From Bacillota bacterium (GTDB lineage Bacteria; Bacillota; Clostridia; Lachnospirales; Lachnospiraceae), in NCBI GenBank assembly GCA_023435645.1, contig JAEYRK010000091.1, positions 1-15,697 on the forward strand: 15,697 bases of DNA. The letters are read 5' to 3'. Shown here piece after piece: positions 6,568-13,288 of this stretch. Below the pieces are notes generated by a model, which saw only the letters and a list, made by a program, of their open reading frames with translations, had not been told where the DNA came from and did not search any database. Both the position numbers and the translations under genes were made by a program. The first letter of the stretch is position 1, and each line of letters begins with the position of its first letter.

Positions 6568-6633
6568 AAAGGCTGTTGAAGCATAATCCGGCGAATGTGG
6601 AATTCATCCTTAAATTAAGCATCAACAGCCTTT
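6568..6633 (-). terminator. Terminator-like hairpin after the M32 peptidase gene
   Basis: A perfect 12-bp stem, AAAGGCTGTTGA (6568-6579) and TCAACAGCCTTT (6622-6633), extends inward with two mismatches through AGCATAA/TTAAGCA. The loop is large (about 28 bases) and the T-tail on the minus strand is short (TTT then CTGCTT). It lies about 45 bases beyond the peptidase stop codon. Confidence 0.55.
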
Positions 6634-6677
6634 ATTCTTCTGTATAAGGTACCTAAAAAAATGGTTCACCTTGATGG

Positions 6678-8183
6678 CTAAAGCTGATATAGTGCAGTAT
6701 ATTTATCCTTAAGATATTTTACATAATAATCTGCATTGAATTCTTCTCCTGTGACATCCTTAAGAATCTGGTTCGTATTCTTCGTAGCTCCGTATTTATG
6801 AACCTGATCCCGCAGGAATTCCCGGATTGGAGTAAGGTTACCCTCCTTCAGATATTCTTCTAGAGGCATAATCTCCAGCATTTTATAGTAGAGCTGGGAT
6901 GCTACTGCAGTTCCCACTGCATAGGAGGGGAAATATCCGAATTCACCCCAAGACCAATGGGTATCCTGCAGAATTCCCTGGGTATCATCGGGAGGTGTGA
7001 TTCCCATATAGTCCTGATATTTCTTGTTCCATATCTCAGGGAGCTGATTCACATCTACATCCTCACTGAAAATAAGCTTCTCTATCTCATAGCGGATAAT
7101 AATATGGAGGGTATAGGAGAGTTCATCTGCTTCCGTACGGATCAGGCTGGGTGCTGCCTTGTTAATTCCCTGGATAAAGTGGTCCAGACTGATATTTTTA
7201 AGATTCTCAGGATAGGTCTCCACCAGCTTATCATAAATTGGTGTCCAGAAGGCTTTGCTCCGTCCAATCACATTCTCATAGAACCGGGACTGTGATTCGT
7301 GCATCCCCATGGAAGCCCCGCCTCCCACAGGAGTCTGAGTCAGAGCATCATCAATATTCATCTCATAGATGGCATGACCTGTTTCATGGATGATGGAGAA
7401 CATGGCACTTTCCAGGTTATCCTCCATATATCGGTCGGTGATACGGACATCATGATTATGCAGCTGCATGGTAAAGGGATGGGCACTTTCCGCGATCACA
7501 CCGCGATTAAAATCAAAGCCCACATAGCCGCTTAAGAATTTACAGAATTCCTTCTGCTTCTCGATATCATATGTTAAATAATTATAGCTTTTATCAATGG
7601 TCTCTGCCTTTTTGGCGACCTCCTTTAATAAGGGAATCACCTCCTGCTTTATTTTCTCAAAGAAGAGATCAAGATCCTTGATCCCAAAGCATTCCTCATA
7701 ATCCGCCAATAATACCTCATAGGGCTCCTGGCCCTTTTTGGCGCGGTAACCGGCAAATTTCTTCTTATAATCGATGACCTTTTTCAGGTAGGGTGCAAAA
7801 TCCTCGAATTTGTTGTCCTTCCTGGCCTTGGACCATTTCCGGCTCGAGATGGAGGTCAGCTCGATGAAGGCCCGGTATTCCTCAGGGGGGATACTTTCCA
7901 GCTCCTCATATTTTTTATTGATTTCCTTCACAATCGCTTTCTCGGTGTCCGTCAGCTCCTCCTGCTCAGCTTCCTCTTGGAGCTTCTTAAGCAGCTTTTT
8001 GACATCATCATTGATCAGGCTCTTCATATACTCATCGGATAAGATTCCAATGACCTTCGAGGTATAATCTGTAGCTTCATAGGGCGCTAAGGTCTGATCA
8101 TCCCAATCAAACAAACTTCTGGCAGTCTGTAGGGCCATAGATTTATCAAGATAGGGTTGTAATTTTACAAATGTCTTACTCAT
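6678..8183 (-). CDS. M32-family metallocarboxypeptidase (carboxypeptidase Taq type)
   Basis: A 501-residue cytoplasmic zinc carboxypeptidase that removes C-terminal residues from peptides. Zinc ligands are H266 and H270 in HETGH and E296 in the downstream HESQSRF motif. Other M32 landmarks are HPFT (235-238), DVRITDRY (245-252), IRTEADELSYTLHIIIRYEIE and LQDTHWSWGEFGYFPSYAVG. The length matches the family (about 500). AGGAGG is five bases before the ATG. A strong minus-strand promoter lies at 8351-8379, with a CRP/FNR-like palindrome just upstream of it. It is divergent from enolase and monocistronic. The physiological role is probably intracellular peptide turnover; specificity cannot be read. 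Confidence 0.95.
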   Translation of the reverse strand: MSKTFVKLQPYLDKSMALQTARSLFDWDDQTLAPYEATDYTSKVIGILSDEYMKSLINDDVKKLLKKLQEEAEQEELTDTEKAIVKEINKKYEELESIPPEEYRAFIELTSISSRKWSKARKDNKFEDFAPYLKKVIDYKKKFAGYRAKKGQEPYEVLLADYEECFGIKDLDLFFEKIKQEVIPLLKEVAKKAETIDKSYNYLTYDIEKQKEFCKFLSGYVGFDFNRGVIAESAHPFTMQLHNHDVRITDRYMEDNLESAMFSIIHETGHAIYEMNIDDALTQTPVGGGASMGMHESQSRFYENVIGRSKAFWTPIYDKLVETYPENLKNISLDHFIQGINKAAPSLIRTEADELSYTLHIIIRYEIEKLIFSEDVDVNQLPEIWNKKYQDYMGITPPDDTQGILQDTHWSWGEFGYFPSYAVGTAVASQLYYKMLEIMPLEEYLKEGNLTPIREFLRDQVHKYGATKNTNQILKDVTGEEFNADYYVKYLKDKYTALYQL

Positions 8184-8350
8184 TGTAACCTCCTATTGAA
8201 TAATATCATTCTCAAGCTCATTCTTTCATTAGTATTTCAATTATTACTCGGCATAGTAAACCAATATATACCATATCCTTGATCGTAGAATCTTTGCACT
8301 TGCCGAGGGGAGTAAAATCTTATAGAATAAAATAGTAATCCACTTACCAT

Positions 8351-8379
8351 AATATAACACCATGGCTTTGCTAAGTAAA
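8351..8379 (-). promoter_or_regulatory. Promoter of the M32 peptidase gene
   Basis: On the minus strand TTTACT (8374-8379), 17 bases, and TATATT (8351-8356). The start point would be near 8344, leaving a long leader of about 160 bases with no clear structure. Confidence 0.6.
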
Positions 8380-8392
8380 GATGATATTAAAA

Positions 8393-8408
8393 TGTGATTT
8401 AAATCACA
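8393..8408. promoter_or_regulatory. Perfect CRP/FNR-type palindrome
   Basis: TGTGATTTAAATCACA is an exact 16-bp palindrome matching TGTGA-N6-TCACA, the consensus of E. coli CRP and of B. subtilis Fnr. Its centre (8400.5) is about 56 bases upstream of the predicted peptidase start and about 131 bases upstream of the enolase start codon. If enolase uses the extended -10-like element at 8427-8435, the site would sit near -41.5. The regulator gene is not in the window. Confidence 0.65.
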
Positions 8409-8531
8409 GACGGATGGATGCGAACATGATAACTATTAGATATGGAGAATACTTTCCATTTTAGAGCAGATAATATCAGGGAAGAATGCCATAAAAAAGC
8501 ATATAATTAATGGAAGGAAGGAAGATAGATT

Positions 8532-9836
8532 ATGAAAAACAGGGTCATTGAACAGGTAATAGGAAGGGAAATACTCGATTCCAGAGGGAATCCTACCGTG
8601 GAGGCTGAGGTGATTTTGGCTGACGGCAGTATTGGCAGGGCAGCAGTTCCCTCCGGTGCTTCTACAGGAGCCTTTGAAGCAGTAGAGCTTCGGGATGGTG
8701 ATAAGAGCAGATATCTTGGAAACGGTGTCAGGAAAGCAGTGGATAATGTGAATACTGTAATCGCCTCAGCCCTAAAGGGGATGGAGGTCTGTGATCAGGC
8801 TGCAATAGATGAAAAAATGATAACGCTGGACGGCACGGAAAATAAGGGTAAGCTAGGAGCAAATGCAATTCTGGGTGTATCCATGGCAGCAGCTAAGGCA
8901 GCAGCTGCATCCTTAAAGCTTCCGCTATATCGTTATCTTGGTGGTGTGAATGCTAAGACCTTACCCGTTCCGATGATGAATATCATCAATGGAGGTAAGC
9001 ATGCTGACTCCAGTCTGAATATTCAAGAGTTCATGATTATGCCCGTGGGTGCGACAAGCTTCTCAGAGGCATTAGAGCAGAGTGCTACCATATTCCACAC
9101 CCTGAAGAAGCTGTTAAAGAATGATGGCTATGTCACTGCAGTAGGAGATGAAGGAGGCTTTGCACCGAAATTCAAGAGTGATACCGAGGCACTGGACTAT
9201 ATTGTAAAGGCCGTTGAGGCTGCAGGCTATCGTCCCGGTGCTGATTTCTTTATTGCAATTGATGCGGCGGCGACTGAAATGTATGATGAGGCAAAGAAGG
9301 CCGGAAGAGAAGGGGACTATCTGTTCTGGAAAGCCGGAGAATATAAGACTGTGGAAGAGATGGTGGACTTCTGGGATCAGGTCTGCAGCAAATATCCTGT
9401 TATTTCATTGGAGGATGGACTGTCAGAAGAGGACTGGAAGGGCTGGAAGCTTCTGACGGACCGGATCGGACACAAGGTTCAGCTGGTCGGTGATGACCTG
9501 TTCGTTACAAATACCAATCGGATTCAGGAAGGCATTCGTCAGGGAATATCTAATTCGGTTCTGATCAAGGTGAATCAGATTGGCTCTCTGACTGAAACTC
9601 TGGATGCGATTGAGATGGCAAAGAACAATCGGTGGACTGCAGTGGTTTCCCATCGGAGCGGAGAAACAGAGGATGTAACCCTTGCAGACATCGCTGTAGC
9701 AACCAATGCAGGTCAGATTAAGACCGGTGCACCCTCCAGAACAGATCGTGTGGCAAAATATAATCAGCTATTAAGAATAGAGCAGGAGCTGGGCAATGCA
9801 GCCAGATACCTGGGAAGAGACGCCTTCAGAGTATAG
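8532..9836 (+). CDS. eno: Enolase (phosphopyruvate hydratase)
   Basis: A 434-residue cytoplasmic glycolytic enzyme converting 2-phosphoglycerate to phosphoenolpyruvate. N-terminal IEQVIGREILDSRGNPTVE and the SGASTG loop (41-46) are diagnostic. Magnesium ligands are D244, E294 (SLEDG) and D321 (VGDDLF). The acid/base pair is E207 (GDEGGF) and K346 (LIKVNQIG), and the signature VSHRSGETED (372-381) and K397 complete the site. The length is canonical. A GGAAGGAAGGAAG tract precedes the ATG. It is not clustered with other glycolytic genes (gap, pgk, tpi, gpm), so it is a single-gene unit. The CRP/FNR-like site upstream is the only visible hint of regulation. Confidence 0.98.
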   Translation: MKNRVIEQVIGREILDSRGNPTVEAEVILADGSIGRAAVPSGASTGAFEAVELRDGDKSRYLGNGVRKAVDNVNTVIASALKGMEVCDQAAIDEKMITLDGTENKGKLGANAILGVSMAAAKAAAASLKLPLYRYLGGVNAKTLPVPMMNIINGGKHADSSLNIQEFMIMPVGATSFSEALEQSATIFHTLKKLLKNDGYVTAVGDEGGFAPKFKSDTEALDYIVKAVEAAGYRPGADFFIAIDAAATEMYDEAKKAGREGDYLFWKAGEYKTVEEMVDFWDQVCSKYPVISLEDGLSEEDWKGWKLLTDRIGHKVQLVGDDLFVTNTNRIQEGIRQGISNSVLIKVNQIGSLTETLDAIEMAKNNRWTAVVSHRSGETEDVTLADIAVATNAGQIKTGAPSRTDRVAKYNQLLRIEQELGNAARYLGRDAFRV

Positions 9837-9865
9837 GGAATCAATCAGACTCATAAGCAAACAAA

Positions 9866-9901
9866 TGGCTCCGGGATAGGATTATTCCTATTACGGAGCC
9901 A
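9866..9901. terminator. Bidirectional terminator between enolase and the small minus-strand gene
   Basis: TGGCTCCG (9866-9873) pairs with CGGAGCCA (9894-9901) and the stem continues through ATAGGA/TCCTAT with one mismatch and one G-T pair. The plus side is followed by TTATATTT; the minus side by ATTTGTTTGC. Neither tail is a long T-run. Confidence 0.65.
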
Positions 9902-9978
9902 AAGCTTATATTTGCGATGTAAGAAGGTGGCTCTCTGATCCGGCTTTCCTTGGATCTGCAACATCCTTCGATTTTTCT

Positions 9979-10179
9979 TTAGTTTTTTACTTCATAGGGT
10001 TCCTTCATCAGACAACGGGAGGCTTTAATAACATTACCACTTTCCAATGCGTATCGGTTGTAATAGCTCAGGTCTGTGTCCCAAACATAAGGCATGTTGT
10101 CATACATACTCCATCTGTCCCAGATGGAATCATCAAACGGCTTAACCGGAGCATCATCTTTCACCTTCTTATTATCCAT
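9979..10179 (-). CDS. Small uncharacterised acidic/aromatic protein (66 aa)
   Basis: The product is not recognised. It is 66 residues long with no signal peptide or membrane segment. The first 16 residues are charged (MDNKKVKDDAPVKPFD). The middle is rich in Trp and Tyr: IWDRWSMYDNMPYVWDTDLS then YYNRYALESG. There is one Cys and a charged C-terminus ending EPYEVKN. It appears to be a real gene because GAGGTG stands five bases before the ATG and a good promoter (10215-10243) precedes it. A hairpin follows it on the minus strand (9866-9901). It lies downstream of the Ca2+ ATPase in the same direction but has its own promoter. Function is unknown; the aromatic core suggests a small folded domain or binding partner rather than a disordered peptide. 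Confidence 0.7.
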   Translation of the reverse strand: MDNKKVKDDAPVKPFDDSIWDRWSMYDNMPYVWDTDLSYYNRYALESGNVIKASRCLMKEPYEVKN

Positions 10180-10214
10180 GCCAACACCTCAAAAGTATAA
10201 ATAAGTACGATATA

Positions 10215-10243
10215 ACTATATAACGAAAAATGGAAATGTTCAA
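10215..10243 (-). promoter_or_regulatory. Promoter of the 66-aa gene
   Basis: On the minus strand TTGAAC (10238-10243), 17 bases, and TATAGT (10215-10220). The predicted start is near 10208, about 29 bases before the ATG. Confidence 0.65.
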
Positions 10244-10256
10244 GGGGATTTATGTA

Positions 10257-10282
10257 CAAGTTTTCTGCCAAGTTTTCTGCCA
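10257..10282. repeat. Perfect 12-bp tandem duplication at the 3' end of the ATPase gene
   Basis: CAAGTTTTCTGC occurs twice in a row (10257-10268 and 10269-10280), followed by the first two bases of a third copy. It lies immediately beyond the ATPase stop codon. No hairpin terminator is visible here, so ATPase transcripts may read into the 66-aa gene. Confidence 0.8.
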
Positions 10283-10283
10283 T

Positions 10284-12995
10284 CTACTTCTCTTGCTGAT
10301 TTTTAAATACTGCATTTATCTTCTTCTGAAGCTCAACTGCGAGTATCGGGACCATGGACAGGAGCAGTACAATCGCCCATTGTCTGAAGCTTAGTGGAAC
10401 CACCTGAAAGATTGTAGCCAGGGATGGAATGGTGATTACAATAATCTGCAGAGTAGAGCATATGAGGAAGGAGTAAACCAGCTTACGATTGGTGAATAAT
10501 CCAATCTCTGCCAGAGAATGATTGCTCCTCATATTAAAGGCATGAAACAGTTGAGACAGACTTAGGACAGCAAAGGCCATTGTCCTGCCTGCCCAGGGAA
10601 CGAATGTGCCTGCTTCCCCACCGGAGCCTAGCTGATGAGACAGAGAATCAAAGAGGGCCCCTTGGTCATAGAAACGGAAGCCAATCACAAAGGCAACTAA
10701 GGCTAGAGAGCCAATCATCACACCCTCTAATAGAATTTGGATGGCTAGACCGTCAGCAAACATCCCCTTGTTGGGAGGAATTGGTTTCTTCTTCATAATA
10801 TCCTTAGGTGTAGGCTCAACTCCCAGGGAGATGGCCGGAAGAGAATCAGTCACCAGATTTACCCAGAGGAGCTGGACAGCTACGAGCGGCGTTGGCAGGC
10901 CAAGAAGAATGGCGACGAAAATCGTCAGTATCTCACCGATATTGCTGGATAGAAGGAAATGCACAGCCTTTCGAATATTATCATAAATACCCCGTCCTTC
11001 CTTCACTGCGGATACGATGGTTGCAAAATTGTCATCCGTCAGAATCATATCGGAAGCATTCTTTGCTACGTCAGTTCCTGTAATACCCATCGCACAGCCG
11101 ATATCAGCAGCCTTCAAAGCCGGTGCATCATTGACTCCGTCTCCGGTCATAGCTACCACTTCACCTCTGCTTTGGAAGGCCTTCACAATCCTGACCTTAT
11201 GCTCAGGAGAAACTCTTGCAAATACACTATATTTATCGATGATCTGGCTTAAGCTGTCGGTATCCATTTTTGACAGCTCCTCACCGGTGATTGCTTCACT
11301 CTGACTGGAGAGAATACCGAGCTCCTTAGCAATGGCTTTGGCAGTCAGGACATGATCACCGGTAATCATAACCGGCTTGATTCCTGCCTGACGGCAGAGG
11401 AGTACAGCATCCTTTACTTCCTCCCTGGGAGGATCAATCATTCCAATCAGTCCGATGATGGTCAGACCGTTCTCCAGTTCAGAGGGAAGGAGCTTCTTAT
11501 CCGGAGCCGGAATATCTTTATAGGATACAGCGATGACTCTAAGTGCCCGTTCCGTCATGGAATTATTGATAGCGGTCAGCTTTCTTTTATCAATAGCCGT
11601 TAGGGGATACTGCTTTCCATTTTGATAGATATGGGTGCAGTGAGGCAATAGAAAGTCGAAGGCACCTTTTGTGATACTCCGATAGGTAGAATCCGGTGAT
11701 TTATGAACGGTAGTCATTAGCTTGCGGGTGGAATCAAAGGGAATCTCATAGACTCTTTTATAAGTTGAATCTAAATTTAACTTATTAGCTCCAGCATGAT
11801 AGGCAGCTAGGACCAGTGCTTTTTCTGTTGGCTCACCGCTAAGGTTAACCTGCTGCTTCTCCAGCTGCAGAATGGCATCATTACAGAGCGCAGCATGGGA
11901 AAGGAGAAAGGAAGCGAACTCGCTAGCCATCTTCTCCATACCATTCAAGGAGCTTATCTCAGTCACGGTCATAACATTCTGGGTCAGGGTTCCTGTCTTG
12001 TCAGAGCAAATGACAGTGGCACTCCCCAGGGTCTCAACGGCTGGAAGCTTTCTGATAACGGCATTTTTCTTCGCCATGCGCTGTACACCAAGGGATAGCA
12101 TGATGGTAACAATCGCAGGAAGACCTTCGGGAATAGCAGCCACTGCCAGACTGACTGAGGTCATGAACATATCAAAAACCGGCAGCCTCTTAAGAATACC
12201 AAGGACAAAAATAATGATACAGATGATCAGGGCTGCAGTGCCAAGTACCTTTCCGGTCTTCGCCAGTCTCTTCTGTAGAGGGGTCATGGGGGTATCATCC
12301 TCCATAATCAGCCGGGCGATGTGTCCAACCTGAGTATTCATGCCTGTTCCAGTGACAACCGCCAGGCCTCTACCATAGATTACCGTACTGGTTGACATGA
12401 CAAGGTTAATCCTATCGGCTAGATTTGTATCCGGCTTCAATCGGAGCTCCGCCTGCTTCTCTACCGGATGGGATTCGCCGGTAAGGGATGCTTCCTCAAC
12501 CCTTAAATTTACTGAGGTAAGTAATCTTGCATCCGCTGGGATGAAACATCCGGTCTCCAGATGAATAATATCTCCCGGTACCAGCTCGGAGGCATCGATT
12601 TCCTGGATTTTCTTATCTCTGAGTACATGAGCACTAGGAGCAGATAGCTTCTTTAGTGCCTCAAGAGCTTTCTCTGCCTTGGTTTCCTGAAGAACACCTA
12701 AGGTAGCATTTAGGATAATGATTAGCATAATAATAACAGGATCGACAAAGTCAGGTGCCCCGTCCAGGTAGGATACCACAAGGGATAGGACTGCAGCACA
12801 GATCAGTATGATTATCATGAAATCAGCGAACTGAGATAGGAACTTACTAAATAAACTCTTTCCTTTCTTAACCTCTAAAATATTTTTCCCGTAGGTCTGC
12901 TGTCGATGCTTCGCCTCCTTGACTGATAGACCCTGTTCAATACTGGTATTAAGCTCCTTAAGAGTTTCTTCTATGGACATTGTATGCCATTGCAT
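10284..12995 (-). CDS. P-type Ca2+-transporting ATPase (type IIA, SERCA-like)
   Basis: A 903-residue membrane pump using ATP to export Ca2+. Numbered from the ATG at 12995: TGES actuator loop 172-175; M4 PEGLP 289-293; phosphorylated D332 in DKTGTLT; nucleotide-site KGA from 444; TGD 545; TGDGVND hinge 617-623. Ca2+ ligands of the SERCA type are present in M4 (E290), M5 (N685, E688 in SSNIGEI) and M6 (N713, T716, D717 in NLVTD). The M8 Glu of SERCA aligns with Q815, as in single-ion pumps such as PMR1. About ten membrane segments are expected. Start choice: an ATG at 13007 adds four codons, but GGAGGG overlaps its second codon and is correctly spaced for 12995. A -10 TATAAT lies at 13028-13033. 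It is monocistronic or reads into the 66-aa gene. Confidence 0.95.
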   Translation of the reverse strand: MQWHTMSIEETLKELNTSIEQGLSVKEAKHRQQTYGKNILEVKKGKSLFSKFLSQFADFMIIILICAAVLSLVVSYLDGAPDFVDPVIIMLIIILNATLGVLQETKAEKALEALKKLSAPSAHVLRDKKIQEIDASELVPGDIIHLETGCFIPADARLLTSVNLRVEEASLTGESHPVEKQAELRLKPDTNLADRINLVMSTSTVIYGRGLAVVTGTGMNTQVGHIARLIMEDDTPMTPLQKRLAKTGKVLGTAALIICIIIFVLGILKRLPVFDMFMTSVSLAVAAIPEGLPAIVTIMLSLGVQRMAKKNAVIRKLPAVETLGSATVICSDKTGTLTQNVMTVTEISSLNGMEKMASEFASFLLSHAALCNDAILQLEKQQVNLSGEPTEKALVLAAYHAGANKLNLDSTYKRVYEIPFDSTRKLMTTVHKSPDSTYRSITKGAFDFLLPHCTHIYQNGKQYPLTAIDKRKLTAINNSMTERALRVIAVSYKDIPAPDKKLLPSELENGLTIIGLIGMIDPPREEVKDAVLLCRQAGIKPVMITGDHVLTAKAIAKELGILSSQSEAITGEELSKMDTDSLSQIIDKYSVFARVSPEHKVRIVKAFQSRGEVVAMTGDGVNDAPALKAADIGCAMGITGTDVAKNASDMILTDDNFATIVSAVKEGRGIYDNIRKAVHFLLSSNIGEILTIFVAILLGLPTPLVAVQLLWVNLVTDSLPAISLGVEPTPKDIMKKKPIPPNKGMFADGLAIQILLEGVMIGSLALVAFVIGFRFYDQGALFDSLSHQLGSGGEAGTFVPWAGRTMAFAVLSLSQLFHAFNMRSNHSLAEIGLFTNRKLVYSFLICSTLQIIVITIPSLATIFQVVPLSFRQWAIVLLLSMVPILAVELQKKINAVFKNQQEK

Positions 12996-13027
12996 AGTAC
13001 CCTCCATGGTTGGGCAATCTTCTTTAA

Positions 13028-13033
13028 ATTATA
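13028..13033 (-). promoter_or_regulatory. -10 element of the Ca2+ ATPase gene
   Basis: A perfect TATAAT on the minus strand, with only weak -35 matches 17-18 bases upstream (ATCATA/AATCAT). The start would be near 13021, giving a leader of about 25 bases. A weak -35 fits a promoter that needs an activator. Confidence 0.45.
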
Positions 13034-13051
13034 TGAGACAGGGATGGGATT

Positions 13052-13151
13052 ATGATTGGGATACAGGAAAGGATTGATGAATAGATATGTGAGCAGGAAT
13101 GAAAGATGATTCGGTATGATTAGGTAAATAAGACGGCAAGGATTTATGATT
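13052..13151. repeat. Recurring ATGATT motifs between the ATPase and MATE genes
   Basis: ATGATT occurs at 13052, 13106, 13116 and 13146. Two copies form a 10-bp direct repeat, ATGATTCGGT ATGATTAGGT, and the third is 30 bases further on, so three lie on the same helical face. Related ATGAATAG elements lie near 13076 and 13175. The tract is purine-rich on the plus strand and sits upstream of both divergent genes. Confidence 0.4.
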
Positions 13152-13226
13152 AATAGGTGAGGTAAGATTGTATATGAATAGGAAACCTGGTGACATGATA
13201 CAACATAAATAATATGAAATAAAACA

Positions 13227-13256
13227 TTTACTTATTAAGAATGAATGGTATATACT
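13227..13256 (+). promoter_or_regulatory. Promoter of the MATE pump gene
   Basis: TTTACT (13227-13232), 18 bases, and TATACT (13251-13256). The start near 13263 gives a leader of about 26 bases and excludes the upstream ATG at 13241 as a start codon. Confidence 0.6.
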
Positions 13257-13288
13257 CTACTAATCAAAAGAGTGGAAAGAGGTGTACT

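Larger units (their letters stand above)
6353..6677 (-). other. Intergenic region between argH and the M32 peptidase gene
   Basis: This stretch of about 325 bases holds, on the minus strand, a terminator-like hairpin for the peptidase gene (6568-6633), a possible ArgR site (6488-6503), the argH promoter (6453-6481) and a leader of about 94 bases ending in the argH ribosome site (6360-6363). I saw no small gene and no T-box. Confidence 0.6.
8184..8531. other. Divergent control region between the M32 peptidase and enolase genes
   Basis: This stretch of about 348 bases contains the minus promoter (8351-8379) and the CRP/FNR-like palindrome (8393-8408). On the plus strand there are -10-like elements at 8430 (TGA-TAACTA), 8471 (TAATAT) and 8502 (a perfect TATAAT), none with a good -35. 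The purine-rich enolase ribosome site lies at 8511-8524. I saw no gene. An 11-codon frame at about 8363-8398 has no ribosome site. Confidence 0.6.

Noticed and set aside
8393..8408. Rex operator
   Set aside because: Rex sites normally have TTGTGAA/TTCACAA or TTGTTAA arms; here TGTGA is followed by T and the outer bases do not match, so CRP/FNR fits better.
11872..12333. 153-codon plus-strand frame inside the Ca2+ ATPase gene
   Set aside because: It is antisense to conserved P-type ATPase motifs and has no ribosome site.
12996..13007. Upstream ATG for the Ca2+ ATPase
   Set aside because: GGAGGG overlaps its second codon and is correctly spaced for the ATG at 12995; the extra residues MEGT carry no family signal.
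13241..13288. Upstream ATG for the MATE protein
   Set aside because: It lies within the promoter, upstream of the -10, and MATE homology begins after the ATG at 13289, which has a proper ribosome site.
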